From positions 1-64,000 of the forward strand of contig NZ_SJSN01000020.1 of assembly GCF_004331675.1 (NCBI RefSeq): a stretch of DNA of 64,000 nt. The letters are read 5' to 3'. The DNA comes from Pedobacter frigidisoli. GTDB taxonomy: Bacteria; Bacteroidota; Bacteroidia; Sphingobacteriales; Sphingobacteriaceae. The position numbers and the translations under genes were made by a program. Each line of letters begins with the position of its first letter. The first letter of the stretch is position 1. Shown piece after piece: positions 53,266 to 62,696 of this stretch. A model generated the notes under the pieces. That model ran no database searches and was not told where the DNA came from. It saw nothing but the letters and a program-made list of their open reading frames with translations.

Positions 53266-56200
53266 ATGTATTTAAATATCCTAAAATATTTGCATTGTGC
53301 AATCTTATTTGTAGGACTTACACTTTCCGCAAATGCACAGCAGTCCATTCTCTTCGATCACCTTGGAATAGAAAAAGGCTTATCTCAAACATCTGTTCTG
53401 TCTATCACCCAAGATAAAAATGGTTTTATGTGGTTTGGCACCCGTTACGGCCTAAACCGCTATGATGGATATAATATCAAAGTCTACCAGTATGCTGAAG
53501 CAGATACCACATCTGTATCCAATAACTACATTACATGCCTATTCTCCGATTCCAGGAAAAAACTCTGGGTTGGAACAAGTGGTGGATTGAACCTCTATAA
53601 TGAAAAAGTCGATAACTTTGAACGTGTTTCAACCCAGCCAAAAAATCCAAGGGGCATAAGTAGCCATGTAATCAATTGTATTACCGAGGATAAGAAAGGA
53701 AATATTTGGATTGGCACTTTAAATGGCTTAAATCTATTGGTTGGCGGGAAACAATCGCAAATAAAACGGTTTTTTGATACTAAAAGTGGGAATGGGCCTT
53801 TTCACAACATTCGATCCATAGTGGAAGACCATCTAGGGAATATATGGGCAGGTTCCTCAAATGGCTTACTAAAAATGACCCTTAAAAATGAAAAATACCA
53901 AATCAAAATATTCCAGAACAGCGGAAATCTTGGCGATATAAGCGAAAATTACATCTCCAACATTATCGAAGATAAGCGCCAACAGCTATGGATAAGTACC
54001 CAGAGTAAGGGACTAAATCTATTTTCCCCAACAACACAGAACTTTAAATCCTTTAAACATATTCCCAAAGATCCCAAATCGTTGGTCAGTAATACCATTC
54101 GCAATATGGTTTTGGATGATGGAGGTAAATTATGGATAGGAACCTTGGACGGAATCAGTATAATGGATCCGCAGGACTTTAGCATTAAAAATCTTCAATT
54201 TGACCCTGATAGCAAAAAAAGCTTAAGTCAAAATTCTGTACATCGACTATACAAGGACCAAAATGGATCCATTTGGGTAGGCACTTATTTTGGTGGTATC
54301 AATATCAACTATCCTTATACTACGGCGTTTAATATTTACAGCAAAAACAAAAGCAAATCGAGCATAAACAATAATGTGATCAGTGGTTTTGCGGAGGATG
54401 CAAACAAAAATCTTTGGATTGGAACGGAGGGTGGTGGCTTAAGTTATTTTGATATAGCAACCCAAACCTTTACCGCATTTCAAAATACTGGAAAGCTAAA
54501 TTCGCTAAGATCTAATCTGGTAAAAAAAATATTGTTCGATCGAACGGGAAAACTTTGGGTCGGCACACATTCTGGCGGGCTAAACGTTTACGATCCCAGA
54601 GACAAAACATTTAAAAATTTTAATTTCAGTGCCCCGAATGAAGATGTTCCTGATGAGATCATTGCCTTAGCGGAAGATAACAATGGAAAGCTATATGTTG
54701 CTACTCAAAGGAATGGGATAAAGATTTCCAATAAAGCTAAAACAGCGTTTTTTGATTTTGATTTGCCTAAAAACTATCCAAAGGATGTTAAGATCAAATC
54801 GATCACTAAAAGCGATGATAGGATATATTTCGGCACCACCAACGGCCTTTGCATCTATAACCAAAGCAGGAAAGAATTTTATTCCCTGGATAACCGGAAC
54901 AATAAGCTTCCTATTGCCTACTACGTTAATTGCGTATTGGAGACCAAAAATAAGGATATTTACATCGGCACATTCAATAATGGACTGGTACGCTACGACC
55001 AAAAAATGGATAAAACAGTGGTATATACCATAAAAAGTGGCCTTCCAAACAATAATATTCTTGGAATTTTGGAGGATGATAAAGCTAATCTGTGGATTAG
55101 CACCGCAAACGGGCTGTCCATGTTCGATAAAAAGAAGAACGCTTTCAAAAACTATACTATAGCCGATGGACTACCAGGAAATGAATTCAATACCAACGCT
55201 TTTTTCAAGAGCAGTAGTGGCGAGATGTTCTTTGGTGGCTATAATGGTTTTATTAGTTTTTATCCAGATCATATTCAAACCAATAGTAGGGCGGCAAAGC
55301 TGATATTAACAGATCTGAAATTGGATAATAGATCGGTAAAAATCAATGATGATGATGGTTTGCTCAATCAAAATGTCAGTTTATTAGATAAGCTTGTCCT
55401 GGCAAATGATCAGAATACCTTTAGCTTGGATTTTGCCTTGTTGAACTTTATTAAACCAGAAAAAAACCGGTACGCCTATAAGTTGGATGGATTTGAGAAA
55501 AATTGGAATTTCGCAACGATTCCAAGTGCATCCTACACAAATTTACCGCCGGGTTCCTACACATTTTTGGTTAAGGGAACAAATAACGATGGCGTTTTTA
55601 GCGCCAATATCGAGAAGATAAAAATTGTGGTTAAACCCCCATTTTACAGAACTTGGTGGGCCTATTTACTTTACTTCTGTGTAGCAACTGGTATGCTCTT
55701 TATTTTAGTCCGCTATCTCTTGATCAGGGCGGTACTTAAAAAAGAAAAAGAGGTTAACGAGCACAAATTGGAATTCTTCACCAATATTTCTCATGAGATC
55801 CGTACTCCCTTAACTTTGATTGTTGGCCCGTTGGATAAATTAATTGCAAATTCAAAAGATAATCCTGGATTAAATCAAGAGCTACAACCCATTAAAAACA
55901 ATGCAGATCGATTAATGACCTTGGTAACCGAACTGCTCGATTTCAGAAAGGCAGAAAGCGGCAAAATGGATCTACATGTAAGTCCCGGTAATCTGGTTAA
56001 ATTCTGCAGGGAGATTTTTATGGCCTTTCAAAACCTAGCTATAGCGAAACAAATCGACTATTCCTTTCAATCGGAAAAGCAAGAGATTGAGCTTTATTTC
56101 GATAAGGTACAAATGGAAAAAGTACTTTTTAATCTGCTATCTAATGCCTTTAAATTCACGCCGAATGGAAGAAAAATCCAGTTGATAATCGAAGAATCGG

Positions 56201-57327
56201 ATCGATGGGTAACCTTTAAAATTTGTGATGAGGGTAAGGGCATTCCCCTAGAAAATCAATCCAACCTTTTTAAAAATTTTTTTCAGGCAAATTCCACCAC
56301 CACAATCGGCACAGGTTTGGGCCTATCATTTTCTAAAAGTATCGTAGAGTTACACCAGGGCAAAATAACATTTCATAGCAGACCTGACACAAATGACCGA
56401 GCTGGTTACACCTGTTTCAGCGTAAGTTTAAAAACAGGAAAAGCGCATTTTAAACCATCAGATTTTATTGCCGATTATGTATATTATGATGATGCCGTAA
56501 ATTACAACCTACCCGAAACGATAGAACCGAAATTAGAAGAAACAGTTTTTATTAACAAGGGACAGAAAAAATACAGCATTCTATTGGTTGAGGATAATGA
56601 TGATGTAAGGGCCTTTATTAAAAATTCTCTCGATGCTAATTACAACATCTATGAAAGTGAAAATGGATTGAAAGGACTTGATAGCGCTATCGAATTGATT
56701 CCTGATCTAATCATTAGCGATGTGATGATGCCGATAATGGATGGTTTGGGATTATGCCGCAAGCTAAAGACTGATGAGAGAACCAGCCATATTCCAGTGA
56801 TACTACTAACCGCGCGGTCAGCTTATGTTCATCAAGTGAATGGCTTCGAAAATGGCGCCGATGCCTATATTGTGAAGCCTTTTAATCTGAGAATTCTGGA
56901 ACTTAACATTCATAACCTCTTAAACGCCCGTGAAACCATTAAGCGGAAATTTGCACAGGTAATTACGTTGGAACCGAAGAATATGGTGATCAATTCTACT
57001 GAGCTGAATTTCCTCAATAAGATTATTCAGATAATTGAAGATCATATTGCTGATCCTGAATTTGATGTTCCTACATTATCCGCAGCAATTGGGATGAGCC
57101 AACCTGTGCTTTACAAAAAGATCCGGGCTTTAACAGATCTTTCTGTAAACGATTTTATTAAATCACTCAGGATAAAACGAGCGGCTCAATTGCTTAAACA
57201 AAATGCAGGCAATATTGCCGAAATAGCTTATGCCGTAGGTTTTAACGATCGAAAGTATTTTAGTCTCGAGTTTAAAAAGCATTTTGGCAAGACGCCCAGT
57301 GAGTTTATACAAGAGGAAAAGATTTAG
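53266..57327 (+). CDS. Hybrid two-component system regulator (HTCS)
   Basis: A 1353-aa single-chain sensor-regulator. Order: signal peptide (1-24), two seven-bladed-propeller-like sets of reg_prop repeats (many WIGT and GLN motifs such as DKKGNIWIGTLNGLNLLV), a Y_Y_Y domain (about 690-765; YAYKLDGFEKNWNFA), one membrane helix (about 790-810), HisKA with the phosphorylated His843 in NISHEIRTPL, HATPase (about 930-1065; GKGIPLENQSNLFKNF), a receiver domain with Asp1152 (LIISDVMMPIMDG), and an AraC-type DNA-binding domain (about 1240-1353). It would sense a breakdown product of the polysaccharide and activate the divergent susCD operon and probably the kdu genes. Confidence 0.96.
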   Translation: MYLNILKYLHCAILFVGLTLSANAQQSILFDHLGIEKGLSQTSVLSITQDKNGFMWFGTRYGLNRYDGYNIKVYQYAEADTTSVSNNYITCLFSDSRKKLWVGTSGGLNLYNEKVDNFERVSTQPKNPRGISSHVINCITEDKKGNIWIGTLNGLNLLVGGKQSQIKRFFDTKSGNGPFHNIRSIVEDHLGNIWAGSSNGLLKMTLKNEKYQIKIFQNSGNLGDISENYISNIIEDKRQQLWISTQSKGLNLFSPTTQNFKSFKHIPKDPKSLVSNTIRNMVLDDGGKLWIGTLDGISIMDPQDFSIKNLQFDPDSKKSLSQNSVHRLYKDQNGSIWVGTYFGGININYPYTTAFNIYSKNKSKSSINNNVISGFAEDANKNLWIGTEGGGLSYFDIATQTFTAFQNTGKLNSLRSNLVKKILFDRTGKLWVGTHSGGLNVYDPRDKTFKNFNFSAPNEDVPDEIIALAEDNNGKLYVATQRNGIKISNKAKTAFFDFDLPKNYPKDVKIKSITKSDDRIYFGTTNGLCIYNQSRKEFYSLDNRNNKLPIAYYVNCVLETKNKDIYIGTFNNGLVRYDQKMDKTVVYTIKSGLPNNNILGILEDDKANLWISTANGLSMFDKKKNAFKNYTIADGLPGNEFNTNAFFKSSSGEMFFGGYNGFISFYPDHIQTNSRAAKLILTDLKLDNRSVKINDDDGLLNQNVSLLDKLVLANDQNTFSLDFALLNFIKPEKNRYAYKLDGFEKNWNFATIPSASYTNLPPGSYTFLVKGTNNDGVFSANIEKIKIVVKPPFYRTWWAYLLYFCVATGMLFILVRYLLIRAVLKKEKEVNEHKLEFFTNISHEIRTPLTLIVGPLDKLIANSKDNPGLNQELQPIKNNADRLMTLVTELLDFRKAESGKMDLHVSPGNLVKFCREIFMAFQNLAIAKQIDYSFQSEKQEIELYFDKVQMEKVLFNLLSNAFKFTPNGRKIQLIIEESDRWVTFKICDEGKGIPLENQSNLFKNFFQANSTTTIGTGLGLSFSKSIVELHQGKITFHSRPDTNDRAGYTCFSVSLKTGKAHFKPSDFIADYVYYDDAVNYNLPETIEPKLEETVFINKGQKKYSILLVEDNDDVRAFIKNSLDANYNIYESENGLKGLDSAIELIPDLIISDVMMPIMDGLGLCRKLKTDERTSHIPVILLTARSAYVHQVNGFENGADAYIVKPFNLRILELNIHNLLNARETIKRKFAQVITLEPKNMVINSTELNFLNKIIQIIEDHIADPEFDVPTLSAAIGMSQPVLYKKIRALTDLSVNDFIKSLRIKRAAQLLKQNAGNIAEIAYAVGFNDRKYFSLEFKKHFGKTPSEFIQEEKI

Positions 57328-57646
57328 GATTGATCAGCGATGAGCGATAAAAACCTAACTAATGAAATTTTAGGCGGACAGGGCAATGGAAAAATAGTCA
57401 GTTCAAATTGAGTATCACAGTTTCCATCAATAAATACCAAACCATTTTTGCCCAGAGCGTAGTCAAAACGCATCGGATACAAACTAGACTGACTAGGTTT
57501 CGCCTTATCACAGCCCATCTAACTTCGTAAGTCAAAATTGAAACTGTCCAACTCTTTTGGAAAATCTACCTATAGCTGTAAAACAATTTCATGACATTTT
57601 CGTTACAATTGGTAGTTAATCTATCTAACCATTTAAAACTAAACCT

Positions 57647-58510
57647 ATGTTAAAAAAATGTTTAATAGTTATGGCACTGGCAATTGCGGTGTCGTCTTGT
57701 AAAAAAGATTCCGATGTGGAATTACAGAATGAACAAAAATTATCCATGGATGCCGAATTGAGAGCGAGTTTGCCAGGTAATCTGAATCAGATGGGCGCCA
57801 ACGGTGCTCCATTGAAAGTTTGCGTGGATAAATTTACCAATAGCCGGCCAATTATCTTAGGCGAAGATGATGATGATGTTTCGGGCAGAGGTGTCGCAGT
57901 TAGAGGAACAAAGTGGCCAAATGGTAAAACTTTACGTGTATATTTTATCAATGGTGGCCAAATTGTACGCGATAACGTGATGAAATTTGCCCGCAGATGG
58001 GCCAATCATGCAAATTTGCATTTTGTTGTTACTCAAAACAAAGCAGAATCAGATATAAGAGTGGGCTTTAAAGTAAATGGAGATTGGGGCCATTGGTCGT
58101 GGATTGGCACAGATGCTAATGAACACAAAGGAGAACAAACCATGAATTTCGGCGATTTGGATAGAAACTCTAGTGATTATGACTATGGTTATTATGTTCT
58201 TCATGAATTTGGCCACGCCATTGGATTAGGACATGAACATTTAAGCCCTTTGGCCAATATTAATTGGGATAAACCAGCAGTTTATCAATACTATATGGGC
58301 CCTCCAAACAATTGGACTCGAGCACAAGTAAATAGCAATATCTTTGATAAATATAAACCAAGAGAGGTTCGCAATACTGCATACGATACAAACTCAATTA
58401 TGCATTATTGGATTCCTAATGAATTTACAACCGATAACTTTAGTGTCGATGAAAACGCATATCTATCCGACAAGGATAAAATTTTCATCAAACGTATTTA
58501 TCCTGGTTAA
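57647..58510 (+). CDS. Astacin-like zinc metalloprotease lipoprotein
   Basis: A 287-aa protein. The lipoprotein signal MLKKCLIVMALAIAVSSCKKD puts it on a membrane surface. A propeptide-like region (about 25-85) precedes the catalytic domain (TKWPNGKTLRVYFINGG). The zinc motif HEFGHAIGLGHEH begins at His186 (HExxHxxGxxH), and the Met-turn is SIMHYW with the Tyr typical of the M12A astacin family. It should cleave proteins outside the cell or at the surface. It stands alone and ends at a strong terminator shared with the convergent antiporter gene. Confidence 0.93.
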   Translation: MLKKCLIVMALAIAVSSCKKDSDVELQNEQKLSMDAELRASLPGNLNQMGANGAPLKVCVDKFTNSRPIILGEDDDDVSGRGVAVRGTKWPNGKTLRVYFINGGQIVRDNVMKFARRWANHANLHFVVTQNKAESDIRVGFKVNGDWGHWSWIGTDANEHKGEQTMNFGDLDRNSSDYDYGYYVLHEFGHAIGLGHEHLSPLANINWDKPAVYQYYMGPPNNWTRAQVNSNIFDKYKPREVRNTAYDTNSIMHYWIPNEFTTDNFSVDENAYLSDKDKIFIKRIYPG

Positions 58511-58518
58511 ATATCTAT

Positions 58519-58547
58519 AAAAGACCGGTTTTTAGCCGGTCTTTTTC
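58519..58547. terminator. Rho-independent terminator between convergent genes
   Basis: AAAAGACCGG and CCGGTCTTTT form a perfect 10-bp stem with a 7-nt loop (TTTTTAG), followed by T-rich sequence on the plus strand and preceded by A-rich sequence for the minus strand. It can end both the protease gene and the convergent antiporter gene. Confidence 0.88.
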
Positions 58548-58572
58548 TTTAATCTCAAATCAGCTCTAAAAC

Positions 58573-60156
58573 TCAAATAATCTTTAGGCGCTCCTCTTCT
58601 AAATCTATTTGATATAATTGCTGGCGAATAATGTCCTCGTTAAAATCAGGGTCTTTATTGCATTCTGACAGATATTGCCGCTGGCTTTCGAGCATCTCTA
58701 CAAAAATGGCCTTTGTTTTATCATTCATCCATCTATCATCTGCGGCCTTGGCCTTTTCTTCCCATTGTTTGAGAATTTTTTCTACTGTAGCCTGGGCATC
58801 GAGGTCGTTCTCATGTTTGTCTTTTAGAAAGGCATGTGTATGTTGTTTCAACTCATGTTTCAATTTCTGGTGGGCTATAGCTTCATTCTCCTCTTCAAAA
58901 ATATCGTTAAATAACCGACTCCGTTTGATGATGTAAGGTAAGGTTAGGCCTTGAACCAAAAGTGTAAGTAAAATGGCAACAAATGTGATAAACAAAATTA
59001 AATCTCGGTGTGGAAAGGCACTACCATCGGCCAAAGTAACTGGAATTGCCAGTGCCGATGCTAGCGAAACCACACCTCGCATACCTGTCCAGCCTAGCAA
59101 TGTGGGCATTAGCCAACGCATTCGTCGAGACGATGCATGAGGCATTACGCTTGGTCGGAAAATCATGGTAGAAAGTAAAGCAGCATAACTACTCAACATT
59201 CTGGCGCCTATTAATACACCCGTTACCAGCACGCCGTAGCCAATAGCGGTACTTAACGGAATGCCTTTTACATGAATTCCATCAACAATTTCAGGCAGTT
59301 CGAGCCCGATAATAAGGAAGACAATTCCATTTAAAATAAATACAAAACTTTCCCATACGCTAAAACCTCTGATGCGGCTGGCGCTATTTAAAAATATCAT
59401 TCGTTTAGATGACATATACAAACCGCCTGCTACCACAGCCAATACACCCGAGCTATGGAGCTGTTCCGCTATCCAATACATGATATAAGGTTCGATAAGC
59501 GTAAGTGCAATATCTGATGGCGCATCTGTTGGGAGACGTTTATGCACCTGCACAAAAAGCCAGGCAAATAATAAACCTATCGCTACACCACCAAGTACCA
59601 TCCATATAAAACTTGTCGCCGCTTCCTGCCAAATAAATTGGCCTGTGCCCACCGCTACTAATGCAAAACGGAAAATGATTAACGAAGAGGCATCATTTAG
59701 CAAGCTTTCTCCCTCCAAAATAGCCGAAGTAGATCTTGGAATTTTCACAAACTTGGTAATGGCACCTGTACTTACCGCATCTGGCGGAGAAACAATCCCT
59801 CCCAACAAGAAGCCTAATGCAATGGTAAAACCAGGTATAAAATAATTTGCAGCTAAGGCTACTGAAAGTGCCGTAAAAAATACCACCAAAAAGGCAAAGC
59901 TGGTAATGATGCGGTACCATTTCCGCATTTCCTTAAATGAAATAGACCAGGAGGCAGAAAATAGTAATGGCGGAAGAAATATAAAAAAGATAAGATCGGG
60001 ATCTATTTTTACAATGGGTAATCCCGGAAAGAAACTGACCAACAAACCTCCTACCACCAACAATATTGGGTAAGCAATTTTCCATTTGGCAGCCAGCATA
60101 TTTAGTAAAACAATGGCTGCGACCATTGCCAAGAAAAAGGGTAATAAAGTATGCAT
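58573..60156 (-). CDS. CPA1-type Na+/H+ antiporter
   Basis: A 527-aa protein with about 12 membrane helices. The family motifs are present: FIFLPPLLFSASWSIS, the ion-binding region LGGIVSPPDAVSTGAI followed by ILEGESLLNDASSLI, and later GWTGMRGVVSLASALAIP. A cytosolic C-terminal tail of about 100 residues (from residue 420) is highly charged. It exchanges Na+ (or K+) for H+ across the inner membrane, for pH and salt homeostasis. No partner genes are nearby. Confidence 0.95.
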   Translation of the reverse strand: MHTLLPFFLAMVAAIVLLNMLAAKWKIAYPILLVVGGLLVSFFPGLPIVKIDPDLIFFIFLPPLLFSASWSISFKEMRKWYRIITSFAFLVVFFTALSVALAANYFIPGFTIALGFLLGGIVSPPDAVSTGAITKFVKIPRSTSAILEGESLLNDASSLIIFRFALVAVGTGQFIWQEAATSFIWMVLGGVAIGLLFAWLFVQVHKRLPTDAPSDIALTLIEPYIMYWIAEQLHSSGVLAVVAGGLYMSSKRMIFLNSASRIRGFSVWESFVFILNGIVFLIIGLELPEIVDGIHVKGIPLSTAIGYGVLVTGVLIGARMLSSYAALLSTMIFRPSVMPHASSRRMRWLMPTLLGWTGMRGVVSLASALAIPVTLADGSAFPHRDLILFITFVAILLTLLVQGLTLPYIIKRSRLFNDIFEEENEAIAHQKLKHELKQHTHAFLKDKHENDLDAQATVEKILKQWEEKAKAADDRWMNDKTKAIFVEMLESQRQYLSECNKDPDFNEDIIRQQLYQIDLEEERLKII

Positions 60157-60302
60157 GTACCTATTTGATAGCTATTAAAATATTTTTAGGTTGAATATAG
60201 AACATTTAGGATATTCTACGGTTAAAAATAAACCTTATTTAGAATATAAAACGCAGAATGATGGTTATAGAACAAGACCTTACTCCGCTAAACTTCAGCA
60301 AA

Positions 60303-61130
60303 CTAATGTGTTAATTTTTGAATAATAGCCAAAACGAAACCAATTACCGCAGGCAAGAGTGTACAAGATATAATAGTCATTACGCTCCTGAAAAAAAGTG
60401 CTTTTTTACTATAGCCATAAGCAGAAAATAATTGATAATAATACCAAATACCATATATAAAAATGATAGGTGTGATGATCATAAAATAAACGATTGTTAA
60501 ACCTTTAATGTTCGTATAAAATATCATGATAACTGATGAAAATAGCCCGATGATTAATTCTGCAGCAGTTTTGTATGAATTTGCAACCAGGTTTTCTGAA
60601 TAATTTAGCCTCGATTTCCTAAACCATAAATAACTAAAGAGTGAATTTGTAGGAATAGTGATGACAGCAAATAATTTTGGATATTTCGCCATCCATTGCT
60701 CCAGCGCATTAATGGTATTCTTATCACTCCATGGCATTAGATCAGCAAGTTTAACATGAACATAAGGTGCTAAAAGAGCAGCAGCCGCCAAAATAGTTAA
60801 AATCAGCGTAACAAAATTGAAATAATTAGCCCTTTTACCCTGAATATATTCCCTGACACTATGACCAGGTTTGGTAAACAGTTTTTTTATGGTAAAAAGA
60901 ATACCCTTGTCAACATGCCAGATACCGTGAACAAGATCATGCTCAACAAAATGTACGATGGAATAACGGTGGATGGCGACTTTTTGACCACAATTGGGAC
61001 AGAAGTTTTGTACAACAGGCGTGGCGCAGTTTAAACAACCATGCGAAAAGTGATGGTTATCGGGCGATTTTATTTCAGGCTTTATCTGATCTAAGGTTAG
61101 ATCAGTAGTTTTAACCGTTTCCTCTAGCAT
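60303..61130 (-). CDS. DUF3667 zinc-ribbon membrane protein
   Basis: A 275-aa protein. The N-terminal zinc ribbon has two CxxC pairs (CLNCATPVVQNFCPNCG), followed by the family motif VHFVEHDLVHGIWHVDKGIL and a TPGHSVREYIQGKRANYFNF segment, then four to five membrane helices. DUF3667 proteins are common single genes in Bacteroidota with unknown function; the ribbon and the conserved segment suggest an inner-membrane protein interacting with a soluble partner. The gene is separated from the antiporter by 146 bp. Confidence 0.9.
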   Translation of the reverse strand: MLEETVKTTDLTLDQIKPEIKSPDNHHFSHGCLNCATPVVQNFCPNCGQKVAIHRYSIVHFVEHDLVHGIWHVDKGILFTIKKLFTKPGHSVREYIQGKRANYFNFVTLILTILAAAALLAPYVHVKLADLMPWSDKNTINALEQWMAKYPKLFAVITIPTNSLFSYLWFRKSRLNYSENLVANSYKTAAELIIGLFSSVIMIFYTNIKGLTIVYFMIITPIIFIYGIWYYYQLFSAYGYSKKALFFRSVMTIISCTLLPAVIGFVLAIIQKLTH

Positions 61131-61319
61131 GATTTGGTTTTTAAGATTGTTTTTGCCCCAGGTTAGTTATTCCATAAGCAGATAGTAGCGTTTGTTTATT
61201 AACCAAAGATAATACAAATGCCTTATTGATAAAATAAATTCAATGTTGAATTTGTTTAAGCCGCTGTGCTCAACCTTACTATAGATAAATGCAATGATGT
61301 AAAAAATTAATGAGGTATT
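61131..61319. other. Intergenic gap
   Basis: AT-rich 190-bp stretch between the DUF3667 start and the remnant cluster; I see no gene, RNA or terminator in it. Confidence 0.4.
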
Positions 61320-61463
61320 TTATTGATATGATTTGCCATTCTCCTGAATCCTTAAATTCCTTACCAAACTCCTTATAAACAACTCCTCCCTCATGTTTAT
61401 CTTCCGCGAATTGGTGAATTCATCGTAATCCTGATCGTGAAACGCCTCAATTATCTGTAACTC
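61320..61463 (-). pseudogene. C-terminal remnant downstream of HlyD remnant
   Basis: An open minus-strand stretch, stop at 61320-61322, reading ELQIIEAFHDQDYDEFTNSR and then INMREELFIRSLVRNLRIQE. It begins just where the HlyD-like remnant ends and overlaps it by about 13 bp in another frame. The composition is clearly protein-like, but I do not recognise the family and no start codon is evident. Confidence 0.4.
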
Positions 61464-61955
61464 ATTATTCTAGTAGTATTCCTAAAGAAACTTGGCAGCA
61501 AAGAACTTTCATTAAAAATTTCTGCATCGGCTTGCATACCATTCTTTAAAACAACCTTTCTATATGGATCCTTATCTTCGTAATTTTCGAAACTAACTTT
61601 TGCTTTAAAAACGCTATCGCGATAGGAAACATCAGAGATAAACGTCAGCTTCCCCCTTATCATCCCATATTGCCCGTCAGGATAACTTCTTAACTTGATT
61701 GGTGTTCTTTATCCAGCATGTATTTTACCCATATTATATCACGGTATTGTACTTCACCAAAAAAATCGGTATTGCCAAGCTTAACCGCAAATACTTCTCG
61801 GTTCGCTATAACATTTATTAGATGATTGATCATGTTGCCTTTTTTCAATGATCACGAGTTAATCTCCCGGGTTTGCTTCAAGATTAAACTGGATATGAAT
61901 ATTTGCTATACCTGAGGAATCGAAGAACAGAATTAATTCAACTCCCCCACGACCA
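61451..61955 (-). pseudogene. Decayed HlyD-type secretion adaptor
   Basis: Three frames together reconstruct the C-terminal half of a membrane-fusion/adaptor protein. The piece furthest upstream has FNLEANPGD before a stop; the next, INHLINVIANREVFAVKLGN and DFFGEV; the last, YNMGKIHAG, a stop, RTPIKLRSYPDGQYGMIRGK and LTFISDVSYRDSVFKAKVSF, ending VVLKNGMQADAEIFNESSLL. The GMQADAEI and LRSYP segments are typical of HlyD adaptors that pair with peptide-exporting ABC transporters in this phylum. In-frame stops and at least one frameshift disable it. An ABC transporter gene follows 1.3 kb to the right, but on the other strand. Confidence 0.7.
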
Positions 61956-62012
61956 CTTAACCTTTACACTCCAACAATAAATATTATATTAGTTTCACAA
62001 AACAAACAAATT

Positions 62013-62543
62013 ATGAAAACAATAAAAACACTTTTAAGCTTTGCTTGCTTTTTACTGCTGCTACAAACGGCAACTGCTCAAGGAACCTTAACAACCAAAA
62101 TTGCGGAATGGGAAAGGGCAAAAGCATATACCAAAGAGTATTTAGATGCCATGCCCGAATCGGGTTATGCGCTAAACCCGACTCCAGAAATGCGATCCTT
62201 TGCTGATCAAATGTTACACCTAACAGATGCTAACTATGGTTTCACCGCTACGGCAACTGGAGAAAAAAGTCCTTTAGGCCTAGGTGAGGTTGAAAAAATG
62301 AAAGATAAATCAAAGGCGAATGTAACTAAAGTAGTAGTGGCTGGTTACGACTATGTGATTGCTGCACTGAAAAAAATGTCTCCAAAGCAATTAGGGGAGA
62401 AAGTGAAGTTTATGAATCGTTTTGAGATGACCAAGGAGATGGTTTTCACAAAAGATTTTGAACACCAAACACATCACCGCGGACAGGCAACCGTATATCT
62501 TCGTTTAGCGGGTGTTACGCCTCCGGCAGAAAAATTATTTTAA
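62013..62543 (+). CDS. Exported DinB-like protein
   Basis: A 176-aa protein with a signal peptide (MKTIKTLLSFACFLLLLQTA). The four-helix DinB/YfiT bundle is visible: MLHLTDANYGF with one metal-ligand His, and FEHQTHHRGQATVYLRLAG with the other two His. The family includes thiol-transferase- and maleylpyruvate-isomerase-like enzymes; the exported form in Bacteroidota has no established reaction. A perfect hairpin terminator follows. The gene stands alone. Confidence 0.9.
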   Translation: MKTIKTLLSFACFLLLLQTATAQGTLTTKIAEWERAKAYTKEYLDAMPESGYALNPTPEMRSFADQMLHLTDANYGFTATATGEKSPLGLGEVEKMKDKSKANVTKVVVAGYDYVIAALKKMSPKQLGEKVKFMNRFEMTKEMVFTKDFEHQTHHRGQATVYLRLAGVTPPAEKLF

Positions 62544-62552
62544 TTATTTTGT

Positions 62553-62590
62553 GAGTATAGCAAGTTGCATTAGGCTTGCTATACTTTTTG
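62553..62590 (+). terminator. Rho-independent terminator after the DinB-like gene
   Basis: AGTATAGCAAG (62554-62564) and CTTGCTATACT (62575-62585) form an 11-bp perfect stem with a 10-nt loop and a following T run (TTTTT). It starts 10 bp after the gene stop. Confidence 0.88.
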
Positions 62591-62696
62591 CTTAGGCACC
62601 ATACGAAAACCAATTACTAGAAAATAATTTTAGCTTTCATATCATTTAAATCATTCCCATTCAAAACAATTTCTTAATAACCTCGCTTTTAACTAT

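Noticed and set aside
57324..57518. 64-codon minus-strand ORF overlapping the HTCS stop
   Set aside because: Some protein-like segments (FDYALGKNGLVFIDGNCDTQ) but no family and it overlaps the end of a firmly supported gene; kept out as unproven.
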